A stretch of 64,000 nt of DNA. Origin: Verrucomicrobiales bacterium. GTDB lineage: Bacteria; Verrucomicrobiota; Verrucomicrobiia; Verrucomicrobiales; DEV007. The stretch is from the NCBI GenBank assembly GCA_002698785.1, contig PAAG01000047.1:124001-188000 (forward strand). Reading direction: 5' to 3'. Below, in pieces: positions 15,887 through 24,853 of this stretch (within the stretch, counting starts at the first letter, position 1; each line of letters starts with the position of its first letter). The position numbers and the translations under genes were made by a program. The notes beneath the pieces are model-generated. The model was not told where the DNA came from. It did not search any database and saw only the letters and a program-made list of their open reading frames with translations.

Positions 15887-16888
15887 ATGTGGCGCAAAAT
15901 CCAAAAATTCCTCGGAACGATCGTTCCCTCTTTTCTTATCGGGCTTCTCGTCACGGTTGGGATTTGCATGCTCAATCGCTGGGACGCCATGGTTCCCATC
16001 ACTCTCATACCCATCTGGGCATGGGCCGGATTCGCCATGATCGTTTCGCTGCTTTGCTGGATCGTCTGCCGAAACGTATATTCGATCGTTGTGATGTGCA
16101 TATGGCTCGCCGTGGGCGTTGTCTTCTCCGAAGAGACCCACGGAATCACCCGCGAGCTGGGGCACGCCATCTTTACCGCACCTCCCACCAAAGACGAACA
16201 GGCGATCACCCTCTGCGTGGTAAACGTGAATTGTAATGGGCAAAAGTCGTCGCTCGACCGCATCAAAGACTTATCTCCCGACGTCGTAATTATCCAGCAA
16301 GCACCCGAGCAAGAAGCTCTGGAAGCTTTTGCCGACGAGTTGTGGGGAGCAGAGAGAGACCTCCTTACCCACCGGACAAATGCCATTCTTGGTCATGGGA
16401 AATTCCTGAATACCCTGGCCGAAGAAGAATCCTCCACAATTCACGTAAGGCTGCGTCACCCCAAGGGAGCAACGATCGACGTCACAGACATTGAACTATC
16501 CTACTGTGCCCCCAGGATCGACATGTGGAAACCGGAGGTCTGGAACGATCTTATCGATACTCGGATTACCAATCGAAAACTCGTCCGCGCCTTTCTTGGT
16601 GAGAACGAGATGACCACTCCTCGGATTGGCCGAATCGTCAGCGGAGGATTCGGCACACCACCCGCAGACGATGTCTATCGCCCTCTCATCACAGCCAAAC
16701 TTGTTGATTCCTACGCAGAATCCGGAGTCAGTTGGGGCAATACCTACCCTGGAAAATATCCGCTCCTTCGCCTCGATCAGATCTGGGTGTCGAAAAATCT
16801 CGAACCGCGCAAAACATTTGCAGTGCACAACCCCGATTCCGACCACCGCACGGTAGTAACCTATCTTCGCCTTCCCTCTGCCAAATAG
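15887..16888 (+). CDS. Membrane protein with endonuclease/exonuclease/phosphatase-like domain
   Basis: The 333-residue protein starts with three hydrophobic segments (about 10-95), then an EEP-superfamily-like domain: LCVVNVNCNGQ for the first Asn strand, DVVIIQQAPEQ in place of the usual Gln-Glu strand, LRLDQIW and SDHRTVV at the C-terminus, which matches the SDHxP/V end of the family. The middle, where the catalytic Asp-Asn pair should sit, is poorly conserved, so activity is uncertain. I choose the ATG at 15887 because GAGGTG precedes it by six bases; GTG codons at 15878 and 15881 overlap that site. Confidence 0.65.
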   Translation: MWRKIQKFLGTIVPSFLIGLLVTVGICMLNRWDAMVPITLIPIWAWAGFAMIVSLLCWIVCRNVYSIVVMCIWLAVGVVFSEETHGITRELGHAIFTAPPTKDEQAITLCVVNVNCNGQKSSLDRIKDLSPDVVIIQQAPEQEALEAFADELWGAERDLLTHRTNAILGHGKFLNTLAEEESSTIHVRLRHPKGATIDVTDIELSYCAPRIDMWKPEVWNDLIDTRITNRKLVRAFLGENEMTTPRIGRIVSGGFGTPPADDVYRPLITAKLVDSYAESGVSWGNTYPGKYPLLRLDQIWVSKNLEPRKTFAVHNPDSDHRTVVTYLRLPSAK

Positions 16889-16894
16889 CAGGTC

Positions 16895-19705
16895 TTACTT
16901 TCCGGCAAGATTGTCCTTCGCGACTACTCGTAACCGCACCGGAATCGTCGCCTGTTTCCCGTCTTCAGCAGTCCTGAGAAAAAACTCCCTCTCAGTTTCC
17001 GGGACCCAATCCGCAGCCGTCAGGAAAAATCGCTGCTCGTCCTTGCCTTCCGGGATCATCAAGCCATTCAATCCTATGTTATCGACGTAAACTCCGTGCG
17101 GAAGATTTCGGCCCGCATCTTCCTTTCCGAAAGTAATGCGCCCGTTGTAGCCGAGTCGATCTGCCACGACTCTCGCCATAATCGTTTCGCCAGGATGAAT
17201 GATGAACTCCAGCACTCCATCCTTGCCTACTTTTCCACTATTTCCTTCCGGCTGAATCTCTACCATCACCTTGGCATCCGCACCTTTCTCGATCTTTGTC
17301 AGGCCGCTTACATTGTGAGTGAGTTCTTTGGTACCTACTTCTGCCACAGCTGTGAATGACAAACTTTTCATTCCTTCCTCATCTACACCGGCAAAGTCAC
17401 CTGTAGCCGAAAGAGGGATCGAAGCGCGATACTGGTCTCCTTCAATCGTCACTGGACCATGGGAAACGAGGCCATGGGGAAGACCATCAACTCGAATTTG
17501 AATCGGGCCTCGGAATCCATCTTCCCGCTTCGCAGTAAACATGATCTCCGAACTGCTTCCGGGACTTATTTTCAATTCTTTCTGTGAGATGGAAACTGAG
17601 AAGTCTGGCTGGGGCTTCCGAATAGTGAGAGCATAATGGTACCCTTCTCCGCCAAACCCACGCACATCAGCGATCTTCACACGATATTCACCATCTGCAG
17701 GAGCGTGAAATGTGAGCTTTGAATCCTTTCCTGACATCCGTTCAGCGTCATCATCATTCTCGTAATAAATTCGGTATAGTGGCAAACCATTGGGACTCGG
17801 TTCAGCCCCGGGCGCCAGCGCCCTGACAATATAGCAAGGTTGACCGACAGGATGTGCCTTGGCAGTCGTGCCGAAGTATGTATGGCGCGCTCCGAATCCA
17901 GGATAAACCAGGAAGCCGGAATCGGGACCGCGAGGGTAATGCCACAGCTTCACGACCTCCCCGTTGACATACAGGAACTCGTTCAACTCCATCTCCCTCC
18001 AGTTCTGAACGCGGAAATCACCGGACGTTGTCGAGTCCTTTCCTCGAAACGTCAGCCATGAATCACGCATCGCCTGAAGAACGACTCTCTCGACAGGTTT
18101 ACCCTCAGAATCGGCGATCGCGATAATTGAATCGAGCTCGGATTTGGAACGCTCAGCATTGACCTCCACTATCCAAGCCTCGCCCTTTTTCGCAGAAAAA
18201 CGAAACTCATCCGTATCCCCCATCTCACCGATCGTCCCCTTCACCTCAGCAGGAAGAGCAAGAACAGGAGCCTCCCCTTCCGTTTCATCCAGAATGTTCG
18301 TCTTTGGATCTCCACTGCTCATCGACGCACTTGTCTCCGCCTCACGGTATCCTTCACCCCCATCACCTCTCGCGATTTGAAAGCCACTGGCAGACAATAC
18401 TTCAACTGAACCGTCGAGACGCGCCGCTATTAGTTCGTCACCACTTCTGGAAAACGCCAATGAATCGACAACATCAGTCTGGGCCTCGTACACGGTTGCT
18501 GGATTCAAGTCGGGCAGCGACCAGAGTTTCAATGCTCGATCAGCGGAAGCCGTAGCGAGCCATCTTCCGTCCTTCGACATAGCCATTTCGACAATCGCAT
18601 CCTCATGCCCAAAGCGTGCGTGCAGAACAGGATTAATCTTCGGCTCCGTTCTGGAAAGAAGACGCCATACTCGAATCCGATTATCAGCGCCCACAGCGAC
18701 GACAAATTTTCCATCGGGAGTGAAATCGATTCGGTATTGTTCTGCCTGAGGCTGATTCAAGGTATCAAGACGTTCACCATCCGAAACACGCCACAGCTTC
18801 CCGGTCGAGTCCCCGCTGGCGCTCGCCAGAATTGCTCCATCAGGAGAGAACGCTAAGTCATAGACAGCACCATTATGGCTTTCAATTTCCCTGACAGGCT
18901 CGCCATCTTTGGAATCCCAGAGCCGAATGACACGGTCGTATCCCGCCGTAGCCATCAGTTTCCCGTCAGGAGAAAACTCCGCATCGTAGAGAATATCGCG
19001 GTGCATTCCTTCACCGACGCGTTGGATCACCTTTCCCGTTCCAGGATCCCAGATTGTCGCGACTCCCTTGAGACCGGTGATTCCCGAAGCAGTAACAAGA
19101 CGTTTACCGTCGCGAGAGAAATGAACGGAATTGATTTTTCCATCATCCTGCTTCAGCGACCGCACAACTTTTCCTGACTTTGCATCTACTAACACACCCT
19201 CATTGAATCGCGCCTTGGCAATCCACTTCCCATCGGGAGAGTATTCCATAGCCGTCACAGGTTTCTCGATACCTCCAACAGGAGCGATCTCAGGAACAGT
19301 CAGGGTGGAAAGAATCGATACGTCATTTTCCGGCTTTGGGCCTTTCGCCCCTTGCTTCACCCATTCCGTCAAAAGTGCAATCTCCGCATCTTCCATCTGC
19401 GGCTCCCGCTTCGGAGGCATCGCAGGTTCTGCCACCTTGTGAATTGTCTGGAGGAGATACGAATCGTCGGGTTTCCCGGGCACAATAATTGTCTTATCCT
19501 CCGACTCCCCTCCCAGCATCAGGTCCTCGAAAGTCTCAACCGAAAAATCAGCTTCGAAATCATAGTTATTGTGGCACCCCGAGCAGTAATCACGCAGTAG
19601 TGGAGCAATGTCGGTGTGATAGTCAATCTCTCGCCCTGACACATCACCGAGGAAGACTCCCCCCAAGAGCGCTGCCACTGCAACCAAAGCAAATTTGGAT
19701 TTCAT
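16895..19705 (-). CDS. Secreted cytochrome-c (PSCyt1)/WD40 repeat/PPC-domain protein
   Basis: A signal peptide (about 1-24) leads into a planctomycete-type cytochrome domain with CSGCH at 41-45, then about seven WD40 blades (about 115-430, with repeats such as FSPDGKLMATAGYDRVIRLW), then two beta-rich PPC-like segments in the C-terminal half. It is the last gene of a three-gene operon with DUF1549/DUF1553 and DUF1501 proteins. In Planctomycetota and Verrucomicrobiota these sets are very common and poorly understood; roles in periplasmic redox chemistry or polymer breakdown have been proposed. It begins 22 bases after the DUF1549/DUF1553 gene. Confidence 0.85.
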   Translation of the reverse strand: MKSKFALVAVAALLGGVFLGDVSGREIDYHTDIAPLLRDYCSGCHNNYDFEADFSVETFEDLMLGGESEDKTIIVPGKPDDSYLLQTIHKVAEPAMPPKREPQMEDAEIALLTEWVKQGAKGPKPENDVSILSTLTVPEIAPVGGIEKPVTAMEYSPDGKWIAKARFNEGVLVDAKSGKVVRSLKQDDGKINSVHFSRDGKRLVTASGITGLKGVATIWDPGTGKVIQRVGEGMHRDILYDAEFSPDGKLMATAGYDRVIRLWDSKDGEPVREIESHNGAVYDLAFSPDGAILASASGDSTGKLWRVSDGERLDTLNQPQAEQYRIDFTPDGKFVVAVGADNRIRVWRLLSRTEPKINPVLHARFGHEDAIVEMAMSKDGRWLATASADRALKLWSLPDLNPATVYEAQTDVVDSLAFSRSGDELIAARLDGSVEVLSASGFQIARGDGGEGYREAETSASMSSGDPKTNILDETEGEAPVLALPAEVKGTIGEMGDTDEFRFSAKKGEAWIVEVNAERSKSELDSIIAIADSEGKPVERVVLQAMRDSWLTFRGKDSTTSGDFRVQNWREMELNEFLYVNGEVVKLWHYPRGPDSGFLVYPGFGARHTYFGTTAKAHPVGQPCYIVRALAPGAEPSPNGLPLYRIYYENDDDAERMSGKDSKLTFHAPADGEYRVKIADVRGFGGEGYHYALTIRKPQPDFSVSISQKELKISPGSSSEIMFTAKREDGFRGPIQIRVDGLPHGLVSHGPVTIEGDQYRASIPLSATGDFAGVDEEGMKSLSFTAVAEVGTKELTHNVSGLTKIEKGADAKVMVEIQPEGNSGKVGKDGVLEFIIHPGETIMARVVADRLGYNGRITFGKEDAGRNLPHGVYVDNIGLNGLMIPEGKDEQRFFLTAADWVPETEREFFLRTAEDGKQATIPVRLRVVAKDNLAGK

Positions 19706-19727
19706 CGTTTGACCAAAGAGTTGAATT

Positions 19728-22199
19728 TTATCGTTGGAACAGAAACTCTCGCGACGTCATCAATGCCCAGAATAGATCCTCGTAGGCCAGTCGTTTCTCC
19801 GCTCCTTTTGCGGCTACTAAAAGCTCTCGAAACCCTTCCTTCTCTCTCTTCGTCGGATAACGACAGAGAGTCGCGAGATACGCCTCATCAATGACTGCAT
19901 CTGCAGACTTCTCAGAAGACAGCAACTGCTCGACAACACTTTCCTTGGCGGCGAGCTTGTCGTTCAGCGTTGAGCCGTTGGAAAGGTGCAATGCCTGAAT
20001 CATACTCGGCTGGTTGGAACGCTCACATTCGCAGGTGATCTCTCTCTCATTTCTCCCAAAGGTCTTCAGGAAATATGACTGCACTGCAGAATCATATAAC
20101 TCGATCGCCCTTGTGCCCTGGTCATAAAACTCTGTCTTCTGCGTACTCCCATCTTTAAGCACGACATTTTCGAACTTGGTCGGAACTCCCGAAACCTTCA
20201 CGATGGCATCGTGCATAACCTCTGCCATGAGTCGCCTCGGATAGTATCGAGAAAGATACTTGGAGTCGTCTTCGTTTTCTGAGAGCACCTCACCACTCCG
20301 CTGGTAAGTTTCACTTTCCAGGATCAGTCGCATCAGCTCTTTCAAATTAAAGTCAACTTCCTTGGCCAGATACTCCGAGAGCCAGTCGAGAAGGGCTTCG
20401 TTACTCGCAGGATTGGAAGCTCGCAGATCATCCACAGGATCGACAAGTCCTTTCCCGAAATAGGCTGCCCAGACACGGTTCGTGATCGACCGAGAAAAAT
20501 AGGGATTCTCCGGGTCGGTCAGCCAATCAGCCAGTGCCTCACGTCGGTCAGTATCTGATTCCGGATCGATAGATTCTCCGTCCAAAGGGGCAGGAATCTG
20601 GGGCTTTCCTGTCCTCGGCTGAATCAGGTCTCCACGTGGCTCAACGAACAGTGTCCGCATTCCGTCCCCGTTTCTCGCATCACCGCCCCAACCTTTGGCA
20701 CGTACTCTTGAGAAAATATTCGCAAAGGCGTAGTACTGATCGTTCGTCCATTTCTCAAGAGGGTGGTTGTGACACTTCGCACAATTGATTGAAAGGCTCA
20801 GAAAAGACTGGCTTACGTTTTCGGCCATTGTTTCAGGATCCTGGTGCACCGCGTAGAAATTCGTCGCACCGTTTTCATTGCTCACACCTTTGGCCGTAAC
20901 CACCTGCCTCGCCATCTCGTCCCACGGAGCATTCGCTGCCACATTACCTCTTATCCACTCGTAGTAAGCTTTGACGGCATCAGGTCGAAGCAACTGCCCA
21001 TTTACGAGAAAAACATCTGCCCAGCGATAGGTCCAGTAATCGACGAACTCTTCTCGCTCCAACAGTTCACCTATCAATTTCTTTCGCTTGTCAGGATTCT
21101 CATCGGATAAAAATGTTCGCGTCTCTGCAACCGTTGGCAGCATTCCGATTGTGTCCAGGCAAACCCGGCGAAGAAAGACTTCATCCGAGCATCGTCCCGA
21201 GGGTTTCAGCTTGAGTTCTTGTAATTGTGCCAGGACCAACTCGTCGATTTTGTTCGCACTCGGAGCGCTTGTGTAGACTTCCTCGGGGACAGCATTCGGA
21301 AAAGGGCTTCGAAAACGTGCGAGCGATACCTTGCTCGAATACAGAGCTGAAACCGCTCCTTCACCATGACCGATAATCTCAACGAGCCCATCCTTATCGA
21401 CAAATGCGATCGTCTCATCCGCAGAGCTGAACTGCGCCCACTGAGTTACGTCCATCGTCGACCCATCGTTGTAATGCGCGGTAACCAGGACTCGCTGCTT
21501 ATCACCCTTTTTTAGAACGGACAGAGAAGGCATCACCTCGATGCGCTCAATTTCTGCATCGGTCTCTTCCGGAGCTTTGGCACCGTTTGCGATCCACTCA
21601 GCGAGAATTCGATAATCGCGGGACCTCGGATCGAGTCTCTTGCTCCCCTTGTGAGGCGTCGCCATTGTCGGTTTCGTCAATAGCAGGCTTCGGGCTGGAT
21701 CAGCTAACTCCACTCGACGCCCTTTGGCCTCGCGGGTAATGGTGTAGAAATCTCCCGGCGGATCGTATCCCCGAAGACTTAGACGAAATCCACCTTTCCC
21801 CGCCACAGCTCCATGGCATGCGCCCATGTTACACCCCTGCCGAGTCAACACGGGAAGAACATGATTCGAAAAACTCCACGAGAACTCATCATCGAAACCT
21901 GTCACGGTCACCTCCCGAGTAGCTTCACCCCCGGGAGTCTTCGCCGTCACAACAGCCGTGCCATTCCCCTTGGCGATAGCAACACCATCAGCAATCTCAA
22001 CCACCTTCGGGTTACTACTTTGGTAGGATACACTCTCCACCTCTCCAATGAATTGCTGCTTGTCTCGACGAACCGTTAACAGATGCTGCCTTCCTTCCGC
22101 CCCGCGCAAATTAACTTTCTCAGGTAAGATATGCAGTTCCGCCCGAACCAACGGGACGAAAACGAGTGCCGCAGTAATGATAGTAAAAATTGTCTTCAT
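19728..22199 (-). CDS. DUF1549/DUF1553 protein with Ig-like domain and heme motifs
   Basis: The 823-residue secreted protein has a signal peptide (about 1-20), a bacterial Ig-like (Big_2) domain (about 25-100), a cytochrome-like region with CNMGACH at 123-129 (a CX4CH heme motif), a second Ig-like stretch (about 215-300), then DUF1549 (about 320-520, with canonical CAKCH near 473) and DUF1553 (about 545-800, with WAAYFGKGLVDPVDD). The start ATG shares its A with the stop of the DUF1501 gene (TGATG), so the two are translationally coupled. The biochemical function of this family is not established. Confidence 0.88.
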   Translation of the reverse strand: MKTIFTIITAALVFVPLVRAELHILPEKVNLRGAEGRQHLLTVRRDKQQFIGEVESVSYQSSNPKVVEIADGVAIAKGNGTAVVTAKTPGGEATREVTVTGFDDEFSWSFSNHVLPVLTRQGCNMGACHGAVAGKGGFRLSLRGYDPPGDFYTITREAKGRRVELADPARSLLLTKPTMATPHKGSKRLDPRSRDYRILAEWIANGAKAPEETDAEIERIEVMPSLSVLKKGDKQRVLVTAHYNDGSTMDVTQWAQFSSADETIAFVDKDGLVEIIGHGEGAVSALYSSKVSLARFRSPFPNAVPEEVYTSAPSANKIDELVLAQLQELKLKPSGRCSDEVFLRRVCLDTIGMLPTVAETRTFLSDENPDKRKKLIGELLEREEFVDYWTYRWADVFLVNGQLLRPDAVKAYYEWIRGNVAANAPWDEMARQVVTAKGVSNENGATNFYAVHQDPETMAENVSQSFLSLSINCAKCHNHPLEKWTNDQYYAFANIFSRVRAKGWGGDARNGDGMRTLFVEPRGDLIQPRTGKPQIPAPLDGESIDPESDTDRREALADWLTDPENPYFSRSITNRVWAAYFGKGLVDPVDDLRASNPASNEALLDWLSEYLAKEVDFNLKELMRLILESETYQRSGEVLSENEDDSKYLSRYYPRRLMAEVMHDAIVKVSGVPTKFENVVLKDGSTQKTEFYDQGTRAIELYDSAVQSYFLKTFGRNEREITCECERSNQPSMIQALHLSNGSTLNDKLAAKESVVEQLLSSEKSADAVIDEAYLATLCRYPTKREKEGFRELLVAAKGAEKRLAYEDLFWALMTSREFLFQR

Positions 22200-23578
22200 C
22201 AGGCAAACAGCTCTCGAATAGGTTCTGTTCCAAAATCGACGATCGGGAAAGGGCGCCCCGACGGTCCCGGCAAATGCGTCTCCAGGTCAAAACCGAGCGC
22301 ATGAAAAATCGTAGCGACCATCTCAGGCGGAGCCACCGGTCTTTCCGCAGGAAAACCACCGATCGGATCACTCTTTCCAACGACCTCTCCGCCTTTGATT
22401 CCGCCGCCAGCGAAGGAACAGGTGAAACACTGCGGCCAGTGATCTCGGCCACCCGCAGGATTCACTTTTGGTGTTCGGCCAAACTCACTGAGCCCCGCCA
22501 CGACGACATCGCCGAGCATCCCTCTTTGCTCCAGGTCTTCAATCAAGGCCGAGTATGCTTGGTCATACATAGGGGCTACCTCGTCCTTCATTTGAGTCAC
22601 CGAGATGAAAGGCTTCGAACCATGAATGTCCCAGGACAGTTCGTTGAAAACAGTGAGGAAAGTATTCACCGTCACGAAGCGGACACCGTTCTCAATCAGA
22701 CGTCGAGCCAGAAGAAAACACTGTCCGACACGATTCATTCCATAGCGATCTCGAACCGATTGCTTCTCCTTGGAAAGATCAAAAGCAGCGCGTGCGGTCT
22801 CACTCGTCATCAGGCGAAAGGCCGAATGAAAATTTTCATCAAGAAGTCGCGCGTCTTCACTCGCTTCAAACTCTTTCACAGTCTGATCCACGATTTGACG
22901 CATCGATCGTCTGCGCTCAAGGCGTGAGGCCCCGATCTGGTCGGGAGGAAGCAAATCCGGAACCCTGAAGTCCGGCTTGGATGGGTCAGCCATCAGCGCA
23001 AAAGGATCCATTGCTTTTCCAAGAAAACCTCCCGCCTGACCATTTGGTAAATTTCCACCGCCACGACCCATGAGCTCAGGCAAAACCACGAAAGGAGGAA
23101 GATCGTTCCGTGCCTTCATCAGGTAGGAGGCCACCGCACCGGCATGAGGTGTCTCGATCCCCCCGGTAAAACGGCGACCTGTCTGCATGATCTGCCAGCC
23201 AGCGTCGTGCACCGCTGCGCCGCCATGATGGCAGGAACGCACGAGAGAAAACTTATCTGCCACCTTGGCATGCATCGGCAGAATTTCGGAAATATCGATC
23301 GCCTCTGATTTCGTCCGAATCGGTTTGAAAGGCCCTCGAATCTCCTGCGGCGCATCGGGCTTCATGTCCCACAGGTCGACGTGACTCGGTCCCCCCAGGT
23401 TGAAAATCATGATGCATGATTTGGTATCGTCTCCTTTGACGTGCCCCTGCTGCTTCGCGGAAAGCAACTGAGGAAGCGAGAGTCCAATGGGGCCGAGCGC
23501 ACCCACAGTCAGGAACTCTCGGCGAGACCTTTTTGCTCCACAGAGGGGGGCTCTTCCTTCAGCTAGAAAATCGAACAT
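22199..23578 (-). CDS. DUF1501 protein, Tat-exported sulfatase-like
   Basis: The 459-residue product has a twin-arginine signal (SRREFLTVGALG, about 19-30) and the DUF1501 core: IMIFNLGGPSHVDLWDMKPD near 57-76, where sulfatases and phosphatases bind metal, and SEFGRTPKVNPAGGRDHWP near 370-388. The family sits in the alkaline phosphatase/sulfatase clan but lacks the formylglycine signature. It is exported folded and is the first gene of the operon with the DUF1549/DUF1553 and WD40 genes. An AraC-type regulator lies divergently 91 bases away and probably controls it. Confidence 0.9.
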   Translation of the reverse strand: MFDFLAEGRAPLCGAKRSRREFLTVGALGPIGLSLPQLLSAKQQGHVKGDDTKSCIMIFNLGGPSHVDLWDMKPDAPQEIRGPFKPIRTKSEAIDISEILPMHAKVADKFSLVRSCHHGGAAVHDAGWQIMQTGRRFTGGIETPHAGAVASYLMKARNDLPPFVVLPELMGRGGGNLPNGQAGGFLGKAMDPFALMADPSKPDFRVPDLLPPDQIGASRLERRRSMRQIVDQTVKEFEASEDARLLDENFHSAFRLMTSETARAAFDLSKEKQSVRDRYGMNRVGQCFLLARRLIENGVRFVTVNTFLTVFNELSWDIHGSKPFISVTQMKDEVAPMYDQAYSALIEDLEQRGMLGDVVVAGLSEFGRTPKVNPAGGRDHWPQCFTCSFAGGGIKGGEVVGKSDPIGGFPAERPVAPPEMVATIFHALGFDLETHLPGPSGRPFPIVDFGTEPIRELFA

Positions 23579-23633
23579 GACGAGTCGAGGTTGAATTTAC
23601 GACCCAAGAGTATCGGAAATGCGCAAGCTCGTC

Positions 23634-23663
23634 TTGTAACGTGATGGTGGATTTTGGTATATT
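23634..23663 (+). promoter_or_regulatory. Promoter of the PAS-AraC regulator, leaderless geometry
   Basis: TTGTAA at 23634-23639 and TATATT at 23658-23663 are separated by 18 bases. Six bases after the -10 hexamer comes the ATG at 23670, so transcription would begin at or next to the start codon. No Shine-Dalgarno-like sequence precedes the ATG. The promoter lies in the space shared with the divergent DUF1501 operon. Confidence 0.45.
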
Positions 23664-23669
23664 CCGATC

Positions 23670-24422
23670 ATGCCAGCGTTCGATCCGCTCCATTTCCAGG
23701 AAGAATTCTTCTCGCAGAATCCCTCGTTACGAGAGCCGATCGAACTTATCGCTGCGGCACCTCATATCGGAGTCTTCGTGAAAAATCTCGAAAGCCGCTA
23801 CGTCTACAACAACGACTTTCATCGCATTCGCTATGATCGAATTTCGGCAAATGGCCTCATCGGGAGAAGAGCGCGTGACTTTTTCCCGGCCCTCCTCGGC
23901 GATGCCTATGAAGCGAATGATCGGGTTGTCTTCGAAACTGGTAAGATCATCAAAAATCAAATCTGGCTCGTTCCCACCATCAAGGGTACTCCCGGGTGGT
24001 TTCTCTCCAGCAAGTCTCCTCTTCGGAAAGCTGACGGGGTGATTATAGGCCTGTTAGGCATCATGCACCCGATTGATACCCCCGAAGGCCAGCGGGCATA
24101 CTTCGGCGATCTCCAGAAAGCGATCGAATACGTGGAGACCCATTTCGTCGACGAGATCACCGCACAGAAACTGGCCGACCTAGCCGGTATGTCGGTTCCT
24201 CATTTCAATCGCCTTTTCCGAAAACTCCTTCGCCTGTCACCAATGGACTACGTTCTTTCTCTTCGAGTCCAGGAAGCTCAGCGCCTCCTTTCTACCACTT
24301 CGCTTTCGATGAGCGACATCGCCGCAGCCGTCGGCTTCTACGACCAAAGCCACTTCACCAAACGATTCAAAAAGATCAACGGCATCACTCCACTCCAATA
24401 CCGGAAAGAATACATGAAGTGA
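23670..24422 (+). CDS. PAS-domain AraC-family transcription regulator
   Basis: The 250-residue protein has an N-terminal PAS-like sensor domain (about 25-125, beginning HIGVFVKNLESRYVYNND) and a C-terminal AraC DNA-binding domain (about 150-248) with two helix-turn-helix units, seen in LADLAGMSVPHFNRLFRK and DIAAAVGFYDQSHFTKRFK. Proteins of this type often sit beside sulfatase-like and DUF1501 genes in these phyla. It is divergent from the DUF1501 operon and probably regulates it in response to a small ligand. Confidence 0.88.
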   Translation: MPAFDPLHFQEEFFSQNPSLREPIELIAAAPHIGVFVKNLESRYVYNNDFHRIRYDRISANGLIGRRARDFFPALLGDAYEANDRVVFETGKIIKNQIWLVPTIKGTPGWFLSSKSPLRKADGVIIGLLGIMHPIDTPEGQRAYFGDLQKAIEYVETHFVDEITAQKLADLAGMSVPHFNRLFRKLLRLSPMDYVLSLRVQEAQRLLSTTSLSMSDIAAAVGFYDQSHFTKRFKKINGITPLQYRKEYMK

Positions 24423-24469
24423 CAATCCCTCTTCTCTTCGGTCCATTCCGAATTTATCATTCTAAAAGA

Positions 24470-24847
24470 ATGAAATTGCTCCCCTTCCTCATCACCGCGC
24501 TCGTCCTTCCTTTCTTGGTCTTTTCGCAGGAAGCAGAACCGAACGATGCTGAACTCGAAGCCATCACTGAATGGTTCCACGAACAATCGTGGATGATTGC
24601 ACTCTGTTCTGATCTACCCAAAGGGATTTCCATTTCTGCCCAGACATTTCGAGATGAGGAGCCCGATTGGTATTTGGTGGAAGTCAGGGAATTCCATACC
24701 GCCGAGTCCGGATACGATCCCAATGTCTCTCCCATGGTTGGAATGTTTCGCGTCTCAGAAGATCGAAGCAAAATCCTCTACATGGATGTCGTCGCCGGGG
24801 AATTTGTTTCTGTTCGAAAGTTCATCGAGGACAGAAATCTCTGGTGA
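24470..24847 (+). CDS. Small secreted protein of unknown function
   Basis: The 125-residue product starts with a clear signal peptide (MKLLPFLITALVLPFLVFS) and a mature part rich in acidic and aromatic residues. I recognise no domain. I start at the ATG at 24470, preceded by AAAAGA, rather than at the upstream in-frame ATG at 24419, which overlaps the AraC gene and would place 17 residues before the signal peptide. It converges with the flavoprotein gene, six bases apart. Confidence 0.6.
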   Translation: MKLLPFLITALVLPFLVFSQEAEPNDAELEAITEWFHEQSWMIALCSDLPKGISISAQTFRDEEPDWYLVEVREFHTAESGYDPNVSPMVGMFRVSEDRSKILYMDVVAGEFVSVRKFIEDRNLW

Positions 24848-24853
24848 AAGAAA

